50,684 nt of DNA from Bacillota bacterium (GCA_012735195.1 JAAYIC010000059.1:1-50684); one strand, 5' to 3'. Shown: positions 33,113 to 43,878, counted from the stretch's first letter. Program-made: numbers and translations. The notes: generated by a model from the sequence alone, not told the origin.

Positions 33113-34981
33113 TTGCAGGTTCTCCCCGGAGACGAGGAGTTCCTCTTCCTTGCTCCGTCCGAAGAAAGCGGTGCCGTGCAAATCTGCAAGCACAATGTGG
33201 CAGAGAATAAAAGGGAGCTTCTTTTCTCCCTGGAGGAGGCTGTTGCTCCTCCCGCCCTCTCGGCCCGGGGCGACCTGTTGGCCGTAGCGGCCGCGGACAC
33301 GGAAGGTTCCCGGCTGCTTTTGTATGTTCTCCCGGATGGAAAAAAACTCGAACTGGCACTGGACCGGAGACCGGCCACCCTCTTATTCTGGGATGAGACT
33401 GCGGAAGGAGTCTATTTCCTTGCCTCCGAAAACGGGAAAACCGGCCTCTATTACGCCTGTTTGAAAAGATATGTACCCTCTCTTGCCGAAGATAAGCAAA
33501 GGCTGCAGGAAAACGGAGATGAACAAGGAGAGACAAGCAAGGCCGATACAGACGGAGCCGCAAAAGAAGACCAGGAGAATCATGGAGAAAGTGGAGGCGA
33601 CTGCGAACTCTTCGACCTGGTTATCCTTAACGGTACGGTGATCGATCCGGAGACGGGAACTGTCAAATTCAACTATAATGTGGGGATAAAAGGGGAGCAG
33701 GTTGAGGTGATCACCCGGGAGACAATTCACGGCGCCGAAGAGATCGATGCCACCGGGTTGCTGGTTACCCCCGGTTTCATTGATATCCTCTCCTACAGCC
33801 CCAACGATGTGGGGAATAGGTTCAAGGTGGCGGACGGGGTCACAACCAATCTGGCCATGCACGGGGCAACCATCGACTTCCCCGGTTGGTTCAAATATTA
33901 CGCCAGAAGGACCATGATCCTGAATTATGGAGGCGCCGTCCTCCAGGTAGGATTCCGCCATAAACTCGGGATCGGCAACTACAGAGCGCCAACACCCCGC
34001 CAGATTGAAGAGATGAAGAAAATGACAGAGCAGGCTATTTTGGACGGGGCCATCGGGATCGCCTTCAGCCCCGAATACTACCCGGGCATGAGTACAGAAG
34101 AGATTAAAGCCATCATGGAAGTGGGAAAGAAATACGACTTGACCTCCTTTTTCCATGTGCGTTACGCTACGATCTACGGACCTGGAGGGAATAATTTCGA
34201 TGCCATTAACGAGGTTATTAACTACGCCCGGGAACTCGACGCTTCCGTACAGATTGCCCATATCAACAGTACGGGAGGGACCTTTTCCATGGCGGAAAGC
34301 CTGAAGATTATTGAAGAGGCACGCCGGGAAGGGGTGGATATTACGGTTGATCTTTATCCTTACAACTCCTGGGCCACCTATTCCAATTCCGCCCGGTTTG
34401 ACCCGGGTTGGCAGGAGCGTTTCCAGATCAGTTATGAAGACCTTCAGGTTGGTAACAGCACGGAACGACTGACGAAAGAGAGCTTTGAAAAATACCGGAA
34501 AAAGAGGGTTCTCCTGATTGCCTACGCCATTCCCGATGAAGATGTGGACCTGGCGCTGCAAGCCGACTTCGCCATGATCGGCAGTGATACCATTATTGAA
34601 CCGCATATGAACAATCACCCGCGGGGGGCCGGCTGCTTTGCCAGGACGATCGGCCTGTATGCCAGGGAAAGAAGGGTGATTCCGCTGATGAAAGCCTTAA
34701 AAATGATGACGATTCTTCCGGCCCGCCGGTTGGATAATGTGGCGCCGGCCTTGCAGAAAAAAGGAAGATTACGTGAGGGGATGGATGCGGATATTACCAT
34801 CTTTGATTATGCGGATATTATCGATACGGCCACAGCAGAGAAGACCGGCAGTTATTCCCGGGGAATTCATTATGTCATTGTCAACGGCGTCGTGGTTAAA
34901 GACCCGCATGGTTTCAGGAGTGGCGTCAGCCCCGGAAAACCGATCCGCAGTTATTTTACCAAGCGCGACGCGCCCCGCTGA
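33113..34981 (+). CDS. D-aminoacylase-like amidohydrolase, C-terminal part (after in-frame TAG)
   Basis: After about 125 residues of further propeller-like sequence and an acidic linker, an amidohydrolase barrel of the N-acyl-D-amino-acid deacylase type begins at 'DLVILNGTVIDPETG'. It continues with 'GLLVTPGFIDILSYSP', 'FFHVRYATIYG', 'VQIAHINST' and 'AMIGSDTIIEPHMNNHPRGAG'. Later metal-ligand-type His and Asp residues are present, but the first HxH after 'GFID' is missing, so activity is uncertain. The frame opens with TTG directly after TAG and has no ribosome site. The protein would face outside the cell. Confidence 0.78.
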   Translation: MQVLPGDEEFLFLAPSEESGAVQICKHNVAENKRELLFSLEEAVAPPALSARGDLLAVAAADTEGSRLLLYVLPDGKKLELALDRRPATLLFWDETAEGVYFLASENGKTGLYYACLKRYVPSLAEDKQRLQENGDEQGETSKADTDGAAKEDQENHGESGGDCELFDLVILNGTVIDPETGTVKFNYNVGIKGEQVEVITRETIHGAEEIDATGLLVTPGFIDILSYSPNDVGNRFKVADGVTTNLAMHGATIDFPGWFKYYARRTMILNYGGAVLQVGFRHKLGIGNYRAPTPRQIEEMKKMTEQAILDGAIGIAFSPEYYPGMSTEEIKAIMEVGKKYDLTSFFHVRYATIYGPGGNNFDAINEVINYARELDASVQIAHINSTGGTFSMAESLKIIEEARREGVDITVDLYPYNSWATYSNSARFDPGWQERFQISYEDLQVGNSTERLTKESFEKYRKKRVLLIAYAIPDEDVDLALQADFAMIGSDTIIEPHMNNHPRGAGCFARTIGLYARERRVIPLMKALKMMTILPARRLDNVAPALQKKGRLREGMDADITIFDYADIIDTATAEKTGSYSRGIHYVIVNGVVVKDPHGFRSGVSPGKPIRSYFTKRDAPR

Positions 34982-35005
34982 AGTCATAATCTGCAATACA
35001 TAAAA

Positions 35006-35046
35006 TATGCCATGTTGCAGCGTGAAACGGGCTGCAACATGGCATA
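35006..35046. terminator. Bidirectional terminator between amidohydrolase gene and dnaJ
   Basis: A perfect 16-bp stem (35006-35021 with 35031-35046) with a 9-nt loop lies between the convergent genes. The flanks are AT-rich on both sides, so it can serve both strands, although no long T-tract is present. Confidence 0.7.
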
Positions 35047-35074
35047 AAATACTCCGGTCGGATTTGGAAAGGGA

Positions 35075-36202
35075 TTATTTGCCAAAAGCATCCCTTACTT
35101 TACCAAAAAAACCCTTGTCTTCCGGGATCTCCTCACCAAAGGCCGCCGCCAGGTTGTGAACGGCCTCACGCTGGGCGGTATTGAGTTTGGTTGGGATCTG
35201 GATCTTTACCTGTACCAATTGGTCGCCCCGGCCGTGCCCGTGCAGCCTGGGAACGCCCTGGCCGCGCAGGCGAAAGACGGTGCCGGTCTGCGTTCCCCCG
35301 GGAATCTTCAATTCCGAAGTTCCCTCCAGAGTCGGGATCTCAATGACCCCTCCCAAAACCGCCCGGACGAAACTGATGGGTTGCTCAAGGATGATATTAT
35401 CGCCTTCCCTCTGAAAAAGCGGATGGGGACGGACAGTCAAATAGACAAAGAGGTCGCCGGGGGGGCCGCCCCGCAGGCCGGCCTCGCCTTCACCCGGTAC
35501 CCGTACCCTGAAACCGTTATCCACCCCCGCCGGAATTTTCACCTCAATCTCCCGCCGGCGCCGGATCCGTCCTTCACCGGTACATTCCGGACACGGGACT
35601 TCGATGAACTTGCCTTCCCCGCCACACTGTTCACAGGTGCGGACAGTGCTAAACCGGCCAAAAGCAGTGTTCTGGACATAGTGCACCTCTCCGCTTCCCT
35701 GACAATGCGGACAGGTCTTGATCGGCGTCCCCGGTTTGGCCCTATTCCCATGACATACCGGACAGACCTCAATCCGGGGTACGGCAACCGTGGTTGTGGT
35801 GCCAAAAACCGCCTCCACAAAATCGATGGTTAGGTTCACGCGGAGATCGGCGCCCCGCTCCGGACCGGTCCGGCGCCGCCGTCCTCCGCCGCGGAAGAGG
35901 TCAAAAATGTCACCGAAAATATCGAAATCAAAATCCCCAAAACCGCCGAAGCCACCGGTTCCACCGGCAAAACTGCCGTCGGCGCCGGCATGGCCAAATT
36001 GGTCGTAGGCGGCCCGTTTCTGCGGATCACTCAAAACTTGATAAGCCTCGTTAATTTCTTTAAATTTCTCTTCCGCCTGGGGATCTTCTTTATTGACATC
36101 CGGGTGATACTTCCGGGCCAGCCGGCGGTAGGCCTTTTTTATCTCTTCTTCGCCGGCGCCCCGGGGAACACCCAGAACCTCATAATAATCTCTTTTGGCC
36201 AT
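35075..36202 (-). CDS. dnaJ: Chaperone protein DnaJ
   Basis: DnaJ stimulates the DnaK ATPase and delivers substrates. The 375-residue protein has the J domain with the HPD triad in '[13 protein letters not shown]', a Gly/Phe-rich region ('[15 protein letters not shown]'), four zinc motifs ('CPVCHGN', 'CPHCQGSG', 'CEQCGGEG', 'CPECTGEG') and the C-terminal substrate domains. It is the last gene of the hrcA-grpE-dnaK-dnaJ operon. Confidence 0.98.
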   Translation of the reverse strand: MAKRDYYEVLGVPRGAGEEEIKKAYRRLARKYHPDVNKEDPQAEEKFKEINEAYQVLSDPQKRAAYDQFGHAGADGSFAGGTGGFGGFGDFDFDIFGDIFDLFRGGGRRRRTGPERGADLRVNLTIDFVEAVFGTTTTVAVPRIEVCPVCHGNRAKPGTPIKTCPHCQGSGEVHYVQNTAFGRFSTVRTCEQCGGEGKFIEVPCPECTGEGRIRRRREIEVKIPAGVDNGFRVRVPGEGEAGLRGGPPGDLFVYLTVRPHPLFQREGDNIILEQPISFVRAVLGGVIEIPTLEGTSELKIPGGTQTGTVFRLRGQGVPRLHGHGRGDQLVQVKIQIPTKLNTAQREAVHNLAAAFGEEIPEDKGFFGKVRDAFGK

Positions 36203-36248
36203 GGTTTATTCTACTCTCTTTCCTGTCAATAACCTGGCGTAGCCGGAC

Positions 36249-38084
36249 CTACTTGGTGTCGTCCTCTTTTACCTTGTATTCCGCATCCACTGTAGGACCG
36301 TGGCTCTCAGCCTGTTGCCCGCCGGTCCCGGATCCCGCCGCGGCGCCGCCGGAGGTCTGGTGATAAATGGTGGCCGACAATTCGTGCAGGACCTTTTGGA
36401 GGGCTTCTTTTTTCTCCCGGATCAGGTCGTAATCCTCGCCGGCCAAAGCCTGGGAAAGCTCTTCTTTGGCTTTGTTTATCCTCTCCACGTGATCTGTTGC
36501 CGCCTTATCCCCCAGATCTTTTAAGGTCTTATCCACCGAATAAATTAAAGAGTCGGCTTCATTTCTCAATTCCGCCTGTTCACGGCGTTTCTTGTCCTCT
36601 TCCGCGTGGGCCTCCGCCTCTTTCATCAGGCGCTCGATCTCTTCTTTGGAAAGCCCGCTGGAGGAGGTGATCGTCACCTTCTGTTCCTTGCCGGTACCCA
36701 GATCCTTGGCGGAAACATTGACGATCCCGTTGGCGTCAATGTCAAAGGCCACCTCAATCTGGGGTATACCCCGCGGCGCCGGGGGGATCCCATCCAGACG
36801 AAACCGGCCGAGGGTCACATTGTCGGCGGCCATCGGCCGTTCACCCTGCAAGACATGGATCTCCACAGAAGTCTGGTTGTCGGCGGCGGTGGAAAAAATC
36901 TGCTTTTTGGACGTGGGAATGGCCGTGTTCCGGTCGATAATCCTTGTAAAGACTCCCCCCAAGGTTTCGATCCCCAGGGAGAGCGGGGTAACATCAACCA
37001 AGACAATATCCTTGACTTCCCCCGCCAAGACTCCGCCCTGGATGGCGGCGCCAATCGCCACCACCTCGTCGGGGTTGACCCCTTTATAAGGCTCCTTCCC
37101 GGTAATCTTCTTCACCGCTTCCTGCACAGCGGGGATGCGCGTCGACCCGCCGACCAGGATCACCCGGTTGATTTGACCGGGTTCAAGGCCGGCGTCGCTC
37201 AAAGCCCGTTTGGTCGGGCCCATAGTGGCCTCGACCAGATCGGCGGGTAATTCATCAAACTTGGCCCTGGGCAGGGTCATATCGAGATGCAGCGGCTGCC
37301 CGTCAACGGCGGTGATAAAAGGCAGGTTGATGTTGGTGGTGACCATGCCCGAGAGTTCAATCTTGGCCTTTTCCGCCGCCTCTTTTAACCGCTGCATGGC
37401 CATGCGGTCTTTACTCAGATCCACACCGTGCTCTTTCCGGAAATTCTCCACCAGCCAGTTGATAATCCGCTCATCAAAATCATCGCCACCCAGGTTGTTA
37501 TTGCCACTGGTGGCTTTGACTTCAAAAACCCCGTCCCCCAATTCCAGAATGGAGACGTCAAAAGTACCGCCGCCCAAATCAAAGACGAGTACGGTTTGGG
37601 CGTCACTCTTTTCCAACCCGTAGGCCAAAGCCGCGGCCGTCGGTTCGTTAATAATCCTCAGAACCTCCAGGCCGGCGATGACCCCGGCGTCCTTTGTCGC
37701 TTGCCGCTGGGCATCGGTGAAATATGCCGGTACGGTGATTACTGCTTTTTCCACTTTCTCACCGAGGTAGGCTTCGGCATCAGCTTTCATTTTCCGTAAA
37801 ATCATGGCGGAAATTTCCTGCGGCGTATATTCCTTACCGTCGATCGTGTACTTATGGTCTGTTCCCATCAGCCGCTTGGCGGAGGTCACCGACTGTTCGG
37901 GATTGGCCACGACTTGTCTTTTTGCCAACTGCCCGACCAGGCGCTCGCCACTCTTGGAGAACCCGACTACCGACGGGGTGGTCCGGCCGCCCTCGGCGTT
38001 GGGAATAATTACCGGTTCGCCGCCTTCCATCACCGCCATACAGGAATTTGTCGTTCCCAGGTCAATACCGAGTATTTTTGCCAC
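36249..38084 (-). CDS. dnaK: Chaperone protein DnaK (Hsp70)
   Basis: The 611-residue protein has the Hsp70 signatures '[19 protein letters not shown]', '[14 protein letters not shown]' and '[17 protein letters not shown]', a beta-sandwich substrate domain and a helical lid ending in an acidic Gly/Ala/Glu-rich tail. The start is GTG at 38084 preceded by GGAGG. It is regulated through the CIRCE element upstream of hrcA. The stop is TAG. Confidence 0.98.
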   Translation of the reverse strand: MAKILGIDLGTTNSCMAVMEGGEPVIIPNAEGGRTTPSVVGFSKSGERLVGQLAKRQVVANPEQSVTSAKRLMGTDHKYTIDGKEYTPQEISAMILRKMKADAEAYLGEKVEKAVITVPAYFTDAQRQATKDAGVIAGLEVLRIINEPTAAALAYGLEKSDAQTVLVFDLGGGTFDVSILELGDGVFEVKATSGNNNLGGDDFDERIINWLVENFRKEHGVDLSKDRMAMQRLKEAAEKAKIELSGMVTTNINLPFITAVDGQPLHLDMTLPRAKFDELPADLVEATMGPTKRALSDAGLEPGQINRVILVGGSTRIPAVQEAVKKITGKEPYKGVNPDEVVAIGAAIQGGVLAGEVKDIVLVDVTPLSLGIETLGGVFTRIIDRNTAIPTSKKQIFSTAADNQTSVEIHVLQGERPMAADNVTLGRFRLDGIPPAPRGIPQIEVAFDIDANGIVNVSAKDLGTGKEQKVTITSSSGLSKEEIERLMKEAEAHAEEDKKRREQAELRNEADSLIYSVDKTLKDLGDKAATDHVERINKAKEELSQALAGEDYDLIREKKEALQKVLHELSATIYHQTSGGAAAGSGTGGQQAESHGPTVDAEYKVKEDDTK

Positions 38085-38111
38085 TTTCCATCAACCTCCA
38101 ACTCCCTCTCC

Positions 38112-38831
38112 TCATTCTCCAATTCCTTCTTCTTTACTTTCAAAGGCAACGTTTTTTTCTTTTGCGGCCGCTACCTTCACCAGGCTGGGCCGGATGGTTT
38201 TCTCCCCAAAAAGGTACCCTTTTTGAAACTCCTCCAGGATGGTATTTTCCGGTTCTTCCGACTCCTCCCGGCAAAAGGCCTCATGCTTTTCCGGGTCAAA
38301 GATCTCTCCTACAGCCGCGATGGGAGTCACCCCTTCTCTCTCCAGAACCTCCATGAACTGCCGGAAAACCATCTCCACCCCGGTACGCAGGTTCGCTTCG
38401 TTTCCGGAACCGCCGGCGCCTGCCGCCACCGCCCGCTCCAAATTGTCAACCACAGGAAGAATCTTCAGAATAAACTCCTCCAATGCCTGTTCGCGGGCAC
38501 GCTGCAACTCCTGGCGACTCCGCCGCCGGTAGTTCTCAAAATCAGCCCGTAAACGAAGCCACCTCTGATTAAGCTCCTCATTCTCCTTTTTCAACTCTTC
38601 AAGGTGGACCGCCGGGTCCTCTCTTCTCTCATCTTCCCCTTGTTCTTCTCCTTCTTTAACTTCTCCTATTTTCTCACTTGCCGCATCTTGCCCGCCTGCT
38701 TCCGCTTTTTCACCCTTTTCCCTTTCTCCGATCTCCCCGGTCTTCCCGGAACTTCGACTTTTCTCAAGGGTCTCTTCCTCCTGGAGATCCAGGCGGGCAT
38801 CCACAGTTCCTCTTTCATCCATCGCTTTCAT
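38112..38831 (-). CDS. grpE: Nucleotide exchange factor GrpE
   Basis: GrpE releases ADP from DnaK. The conserved part runs from about residue 80: 'LRADFENYRRRSRQELQRA', 'LPVVDNLERAV', 'VEMVFRQFMEVLEREGVTPI' and 'GYLFGEKTIRPSLVKVA'. The first 75 residues or so are an unusually long Glu/Lys/Gly-rich disordered extension. At 239 residues it is longer than the usual 180-210. GGAGGTTTAGCG precedes the ATG. The 93-bp gap to hrcA holds a short alternating run (38865-38874). Confidence 0.96.
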   Translation of the reverse strand: MKAMDERGTVDARLDLQEEETLEKSRSSGKTGEIGEREKGEKAEAGGQDAASEKIGEVKEGEEQGEDERREDPAVHLEELKKENEELNQRWLRLRADFENYRRRSRQELQRAREQALEEFILKILPVVDNLERAVAAGAGGSGNEANLRTGVEMVFRQFMEVLEREGVTPIAAVGEIFDPEKHEAFCREESEEPENTILEEFQKGYLFGEKTIRPSLVKVAAAKEKNVAFESKEEGIGE

Positions 38832-38924
38832 CGCTAAACCTCCGCACCTCTATTATCGCGCCCGTCGTGCACGTGACCCGCACACGGTCATTCTTCGCCC
38901 GTTTGGGCAAGTTTGCCCTGCAGG

Positions 38925-39965
38925 TTATTTCTCCGATAAAAAGCCGCCCAGGCACTTGGCGACAAAATCGACTACTGTTACCACATGGGCGTAATCCATC
39001 CGCGTGGGACCCAAAACACCGATGGCGCCGAGAACCCTGCCGTCCACTTCGTAAGTGGCTGTTACCATACTGCAGTCTTCAACAGCATCGTCATTAATCT
39101 CATCACCAATACGAATATTCAGTCCGCGTTTTTGCAAAGCCTGGTTCATAAGACCCAGGAGCTTCTCTTCCTCCTCTAAAATGCTCAGCAAGAGTTTGAA
39201 CTTCTCCACCTGCTTGAACTCGGGCTGTTCCAGGATGTTGATGGTTCCATCAACATAAATCCGCTCCTGTCTCTTTTTCCCCAAGGCAGTAAGGAGCAAT
39301 TGCAGCGTATCGTCAAATCCTTCCCCAAACCGAACCTCGGTTTTCAACTGATTTATAATGGCCGATCCGAACTCCATCAGGGGAACCCCATGGAGTTTGC
39401 TGTTGAGAAAGGCGGAGATCCTGTTGAGATCATCCTGGGTATAAGCTACCGGCGTCTCGATGAGGATGTTTTCAACAAATCCCGTATCCATGACCACTAA
39501 CCCCAGGACATGATTGGCATCCATCGAGACTAAATGGATATGGCGAAAATAGGCCTCCTGCGGCCGGGGGGTGAGGATTAGCGACGGATATTTGGTGATC
39601 AACGCTAAAATTTTCGCCGTACGTTGCAGGATTGCCTCGAACTCCGCCGGTTTATTTTTCGAATCAAACTCCGATTTTATAAAAGCCAATTCGTCATCGG
39701 TTAATTGCTTCTGTTCCATCAAAGTATTGACATAATACCGGTAACCCCGGTGGGACGGGATTCTTCCAGCCGATGTATGCGGCTGTTTCAAATAGCCGGA
39801 CTCTTCCAAATCCGCCATTTCATTCCTGATCGTGGCCGGGCTAAGACCTAAATTGTGTTTACGGGCGATTGTACGTGATCCTACAGGTTCGGCCGATTCA
39901 ATATAATCATCCGTAACCACCTGTAAAATCTTTTCCTTTCTAGGATCCAACTCCCTTCTTTCCAT
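38925..39965 (-). CDS. hrcA: Heat-inducible transcription repressor HrcA
   Basis: HrcA binds CIRCE and represses class I heat-shock genes. The 346-residue protein has the N-terminal winged helix 'ERREL..KILQVVTDDYIES', 'EPVGSRTIARKHNLGLSPAT' and 'GYLKQPHTSAGRIPSHRGYR'. The regulatory domain ends 'LGPTRMDYAHVVTVVDFVA'. AGGAGGG precedes the ATG. It is the first gene of its operon and carries a perfect CIRCE just upstream, so it autoregulates. Confidence 0.98.
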   Translation of the reverse strand: MERRELDPRKEKILQVVTDDYIESAEPVGSRTIARKHNLGLSPATIRNEMADLEESGYLKQPHTSAGRIPSHRGYRYYVNTLMEQKQLTDDELAFIKSEFDSKNKPAEFEAILQRTAKILALITKYPSLILTPRPQEAYFRHIHLVSMDANHVLGLVVMDTGFVENILIETPVAYTQDDLNRISAFLNSKLHGVPLMEFGSAIINQLKTEVRFGEGFDDTLQLLLTALGKKRQERIYVDGTINILEQPEFKQVEKFKLLLSILEEEEKLLGLMNQALQKRGLNIRIGDEINDDAVEDCSMVTATYEVDGRVLGAIGVLGPTRMDYAHVVTVVDFVAKCLGGFLSEK

Positions 39966-39983
39966 TTGTACTTCACCCTCCTG

Positions 39984-40010
39984 TTAGCACTCTCAGTTAA
40001 TGAGTGCTAA
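39984..40010. promoter_or_regulatory. CIRCE operator
   Basis: The sequence matches the CIRCE consensus perfectly: TTAGCACTC (39984-39992), 9 bp, GAGTGCTAA (40002-40010). HrcA binds it. It lies between the promoter and the hrcA start codon. Confidence 0.98.
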
Positions 40011-40023
40011 CTGATCTATTCTA

Positions 40024-40052
40024 AAAATACCACCCCTTCCCCTCTTTGTCAA
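40024..40052 (-). promoter_or_regulatory. Sigma-A promoter of the hrcA operon
   Basis: TTGACA (40047-40052) and a TATTTT -10-like box (40024-40029) are separated by 17 bp on the minus strand. The CIRCE operator follows directly downstream, as expected for repression of initiation or early elongation. Confidence 0.75.
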
Positions 40053-40072
40053 GAGGCAAGGATCAGGATTAC

Positions 40073-41215
40073 TTATAAATACGCCCCCAAAAGTTCAACC
40101 AATACCCGGTTACTGGCCAGCATCCCTTTGGCCGTCAACCGGCAGTTTCCCCCCTCCCAACGCAAAAAGCCCTTCTCAACCAGAATTTCCAGACGGGGAG
40201 AGAAAAAACTCCGCAAATCCCTTTGCCAGCGGTGAAAAAAATCTTCGGCGGCAAGTCCCTTATTCAATCTGAGACCGAGCATGGCCATTTCGACCATCCC
40301 GCGGTTGGCGTCGATCTTTTCCCTGACGGCAACCGGGCTTTTCCCTGCGGCAATCTTGCCAAAGTAACTGGAGAAGTCCTCCTCGTTAACCCGGCGTTCC
40401 CCAGAGACCAAAGAATGGCTTCCCAAGCCCAGACCCAAGTAATCCCGGTACTGCCAGTAGCATAAATTATGCTGGCACTCATATCCTTTCCGGGCAAAGT
40501 TGGCGATCTCATACTGCTCATACCCGGCCTGCGCCAAAATTTGCAAAGTCGTATAGTACATGGCTACCACTTCTTCTTCAGCCGGCGATTGATAGTAACC
40601 GGCAGCAATAAGCTTCGCCAGGGGTACCTCCGGCGCCAGTTGCAGGCAATAGCAGGAGAGGTGTTCCGGTTCCAGGGCCACGGCCCATTCCAGGCTCTCT
40701 TGCCACTCGGCGGCCGTCTGTCCGGGCAGCCCGTAAATCAGGTCCAGGTTAATGTTGGCAAAACCGGCGGCTCTAGCCGCGGCCACCGTTTCACAGGTCT
40801 GGGCCGCAGTATGACTTCGCCCCAATAGCCGCAGGAACTTCTCCTGGCCGGCCTGGGCGCCGAGGCTGAGACGGTTGACCCCCGCCGCCCGCAAAGAACG
40901 GAGTTGCTCCAAGGTGACAGTCCCCGGATTGGCTTCCACTGTGATTTCAGCCCCGGGATCCAGCCGGGTTGCCGCCTTCACTTCCTGGACGAGAAAGGCC
41001 AGATCCTCCCCGGATAATAGTGTTGGCGTGCCGCCGCCGATATACACCGTGGCCACCGGCGGCCTTTCCCCGGCCAACAACCGGATTTCCTGCACCAAAG
41101 CCTCCAAATACGGCTTGAAGAGATCTTCCCGCCCGGCAAAGGAAAGAAAATCACAATAACCGCATTTTTGCCGGCAAAAGGGTATATGCATATAGACGGC
41201 GAGGGGCTTGCCCAT
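40073..41215 (-). CDS. hemW: HemW-family radical SAM heme chaperone
   Basis: HemW binds heme and a 4Fe-4S cluster and is related to oxygen-independent coproporphyrinogen oxidase. The 380-residue protein has 'YMHIPFCRQKCGYCDF' with the CxxxCxxC cluster motif, 'TVYIGGGTPTLL', 'VEANPGTV', 'NRLSLGAQ' and the C-terminal HemN domain. It lacks the extra cysteine that defines HemN. The ATG at 41215 follows GGGGGAAAGG. lepA-hemW-hrcA is a conserved order. Confidence 0.95.
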   Translation of the reverse strand: MGKPLAVYMHIPFCRQKCGYCDFLSFAGREDLFKPYLEALVQEIRLLAGERPPVATVYIGGGTPTLLSGEDLAFLVQEVKAATRLDPGAEITVEANPGTVTLEQLRSLRAAGVNRLSLGAQAGQEKFLRLLGRSHTAAQTCETVAAARAAGFANINLDLIYGLPGQTAAEWQESLEWAVALEPEHLSCYCLQLAPEVPLAKLIAAGYYQSPAEEEVVAMYYTTLQILAQAGYEQYEIANFARKGYECQHNLCYWQYRDYLGLGLGSHSLVSGERRVNEEDFSSYFGKIAAGKSPVAVREKIDANRGMVEMAMLGLRLNKGLAAEDFFHRWQRDLRSFFSPRLEILVEKGFLRWEGGNCRLTAKGMLASNRVLVELLGAYL

Positions 41216-41327
41216 CCCTTTCCCCCTTGACAGTTTTATTTGTAAAAGGTACATTTATTGTAACTATGATTTTAAACCGATGGATACCTGCGAAGATCGG
41301 GGCCGGTTAATAAAAGGAGAACATGTG

Positions 41328-41849
41328 ATGGATGCTTTAGTGAATACCTTATTTATTTTTTTCGCCCGTATTATCGATGTCAGTCTGGCCACCTTCCGCG
41401 TGCTGATGCTCATGCGGGGCGAGCGCGTCCGCGCCGCGATGACAGGTTTTTTCGAGGTCAGCATCTATATCTTGGCCCTGGGCCGGGTGGTACAGCACCT
41501 GAATGAGCCTTGGAAAATCATCGCTTACGCCCTTGGTTTCTCCTGTGGGACAATTGCCGGCGGATGGCTGGAGGAGCGCCTGGCGGTCGGATATAACCTG
41601 GTACAAGTGATTCCAAAAACCCATTCCGGAAAAATGATCAGTCTCTTACGCCAGAATAACTTTGGCGTTACTGTCCTCGAAGGCCAGGGGAGATCCGGCC
41701 CCCGCCATATCCTCAATATTACCACCCGCCGGAAAGAGATCCCCCGCTTATTGGCGTTGCTGGAGGAGACCGATCCCCATGCCTTTGTCACCATTTTTGA
41801 CGCGCGCCGGACAAAAGGGGGCTTCATCGTACAGGACAAAAAGAAATAG
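41328..41849 (+). CDS. UPF0316 (DUF2179/DUF5698) membrane protein
   Basis: The 173-residue protein has an N-terminal membrane domain of three helices ('MDALVNTLFIFFARIIDVSL', 'IAYALGFSCGTIAGGWLEER') and a cytoplasmic C-terminal DUF2179-like domain ('GVTVLEGQGRSGPRHILNI'). It resembles the Bacillus YebE family, of unknown role. The ATG at 41328 has AAGGAG eight bases upstream. It is the only plus-strand gene in the lepA-dnaJ block and lies between lepA and hemW. Confidence 0.88.
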   Translation: MDALVNTLFIFFARIIDVSLATFRVLMLMRGERVRAAMTGFFEVSIYILALGRVVQHLNEPWKIIAYALGFSCGTIAGGWLEERLAVGYNLVQVIPKTHSGKMISLLRQNNFGVTVLEGQGRSGPRHILNITTRRKEIPRLLALLEETDPHAFVTIFDARRTKGGFIVQDKKK

Positions 41850-41885
41850 CCGCTGTCATGTATACCATATATAGATAGAAGCGGG

Positions 41886-43688
41886 TTAATCGTCGACCTT
41901 AAGCACTGCCAAAAACGCCTCCTGGGGTACTTCCACGGTTCCCAGTTGTTTCAGGCGTTTTTTTCCTTCTTTCTGTTTCTCCAAGAGCTTGCGCTTTCTC
42001 GTCACGTCCCCGCCGTAACACTTGGCCAAAACATCTTTACGGATGGCCTTGATGGTCTCCCGGGCAATCACCTTGCTGCCGATGGCGGCCTGGATTGGCA
42101 CTTCATAGAGTTGTCTGGGGATGATCTCCTTGAGTTTTTGGACCAGTTGTTTCCCCCGGGAATAGGCCTTTTCCCGGTGAACAATTGCGGAGAGGGCGTC
42201 CACCGGTTTCCCGTTTAAGAGGATATCCAGCTTGACCAGGTCGGAGGGGCGGTAACCCGCAAATTCATAATCAAGCGAGGCATAACCCCGTGACCGGGAT
42301 TTCAGTTTATCGTAAAAGTCCAGCAAAATCTCGGCGAACGGCAGATCGTACCGGAGCAAGACCCGGTCCGGGGAAAGGTATTCCATACTCCGGTAGAGAC
42401 CCCTTTTCTCCTGGCAAAGTTCCATGATGGCCCCCACATAGTCGCTGGCCAGAATGATACTGGCTTTGACGAACGGCTCTTCCAGGCGTTCGATCTCTCC
42501 GGCCGGCGGAAGCTCCGACGGGTTACGGATCTCAAGGACTTCGCCGTTTTTCTTCAGGTAAACCCGGAAGACCACGCTGGGAGAGGTGGCGATGATATTG
42601 AGGCTGTATTCCCTCTCCAACCGTTCCTGGATGATTTCCATGTGCAAAAGCCCCAGGAAGCCGCAGCGGAAACCGAACCCCAATGCATTGGAGGACTCCG
42701 CCTCAAATACCAGTGCCGCGTCGTTCAGTTGAAGGCGGGCCAGGGCCTCCCGGAGGTCGCCATAACCGTCGTTCTCCACCGGGTAGAGCCCGCAATAGAC
42801 CATGGGCCGGGCCGGTTTGTAGCCGGGAAGCGGCTCTTGTGCCGGGTTTTCCGCAGAGGTTATGGTGTCGCCGACGCGGCTGTCGCGGAGATCTTTAATC
42901 CCGGCTATCAAATACCCGACCTCTCCCGGGCCCAATTCTTCCACCGGCTCCATCTCCGGGGCAAAAACCCCCAGTTCCGTGACTTCAAACTCCTTCCCCG
43001 TTGCCATGGCCTTGATCTTTTCCCCTGTTTGCAGCCGACCGTTGACCATCCGCAGGTAGGCAATGACCCCCCGGTAAGAATCAAAATGCGAATCAAAAAC
43101 CAGGGCCTGGACAGGCGATTCCATACTACCCCGGGGCGGGGGAATCCGCCGGACAATGGCTTCCAAAATCTCTTTCGTGCCGAGGCCCGTTTTGGCGCTG
43201 GCGGTTAAAACCTCCTCCCGGGTGAACCCGCCGATATCCGCCAACTCCTTCATGACCCTCTCCGGTTCGGCGCCGGGCAGATCTATTTTGTTGATGACCG
43301 GGATGATCTCCAGATCATGTTCGAGCGCCAAGTAAAAATTGGCAATGGTCTGGGCCTGGATCCCCTGGGCCGCATCGACAACCAGTAATGCGCCTTCACA
43401 GGCCGCCAGCGAACGGGAGACTTCATAGGAGAAGTCAACATGGCCCGGGGTATCAATCAGATTCAGGATATATTCCCGATCATCCTCCGCCCGGTAAGTA
43501 AGGCGGACCGCCCGGGCTTTGATGGTGATCCCCCGTTCCCTCTCCAAGTCCATGGAGTCCAGGACTTGGGCCACCATTTTCCTGGCACTGACCGCACCGG
43601 TGTATTCCAATAACCGGGCGGCCAGAGTTGATTTCCCGTGGTCAATATGGGCAATGATACAAAAATTCCGGATCCGAGCCTGGTCCAT
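41886..43688 (-). CDS. lepA: Elongation factor 4 (LepA)
   Basis: LepA is a ribosome-associated translational GTPase. The 600-residue protein has '[16 protein letters not shown]' (G1), 'RERGITIKA' (G2), '[18 protein letters not shown]' (G3), '[10 protein letters not shown]' (G4), then EF-G-like domains and the LepA-specific C-terminus ('[20 protein letters not shown]'). The ATG at 43688 follows GGGAGGAC; the ORF extension to 43715 is not conserved. Confidence 0.98.
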   Translation of the reverse strand: MDQARIRNFCIIAHIDHGKSTLAARLLEYTGAVSARKMVAQVLDSMDLERERGITIKARAVRLTYRAEDDREYILNLIDTPGHVDFSYEVSRSLAACEGALLVVDAAQGIQAQTIANFYLALEHDLEIIPVINKIDLPGAEPERVMKELADIGGFTREEVLTASAKTGLGTKEILEAIVRRIPPPRGSMESPVQALVFDSHFDSYRGVIAYLRMVNGRLQTGEKIKAMATGKEFEVTELGVFAPEMEPVEELGPGEVGYLIAGIKDLRDSRVGDTITSAENPAQEPLPGYKPARPMVYCGLYPVENDGYGDLREALARLQLNDAALVFEAESSNALGFGFRCGFLGLLHMEIIQERLEREYSLNIIATSPSVVFRVYLKKNGEVLEIRNPSELPPAGEIERLEEPFVKASIILASDYVGAIMELCQEKRGLYRSMEYLSPDRVLLRYDLPFAEILLDFYDKLKSRSRGYASLDYEFAGYRPSDLVKLDILLNGKPVDALSAIVHREKAYSRGKQLVQKLKEIIPRQLYEVPIQAAIGSKVIARETIKAIRKDVLAKCYGGDVTRKRKLLEKQKEGKKRLKQLGTVEVPQEAFLAVLKVDD

Positions 43689-43843
43689 GAAAACGTCCTC
43701 CCTTTCCGGAACCATGATGATCGTCCCGGCACTCGCGGGACTGTTATATAAGATAAATCAGAAAATGAACCTCGATAACCTCAATAAATCTCCAAAAATC
43801 CCCATGAGCCCCTGTGCCCACGGCACGCTGCGGCAACGTAACG

Positions 43844-43872
43844 ATTATAGCATTTTCCCTTAACCGGTGCAA
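43844..43872 (-). promoter_or_regulatory. Sigma-A promoter of lepA
   Basis: TTGCAC (43867-43872) and a consensus TATAAT (43844-43849) are 17 bp apart on the minus strand, about 155 bp before the lepA start. The leader (43716-43843) contains a GC-rich 6-bp hairpin near 43725-43743 and no gene. Confidence 0.75.
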
Positions 43873-43878
43873 GCAGGC

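Noticed and set aside
33383-34618. A 411-residue minus-strand open frame antisense to the amidohydrolase
   Set aside because: It is a shadow of the plus-strand gene, which has clear family motifs; the antisense frame has none.
35156-35833. Long plus-strand frame over dnaJ and similar ones over dnaK and lepA
   Set aside because: They are antisense to unmistakable chaperone and GTPase genes and show no family signal of their own.
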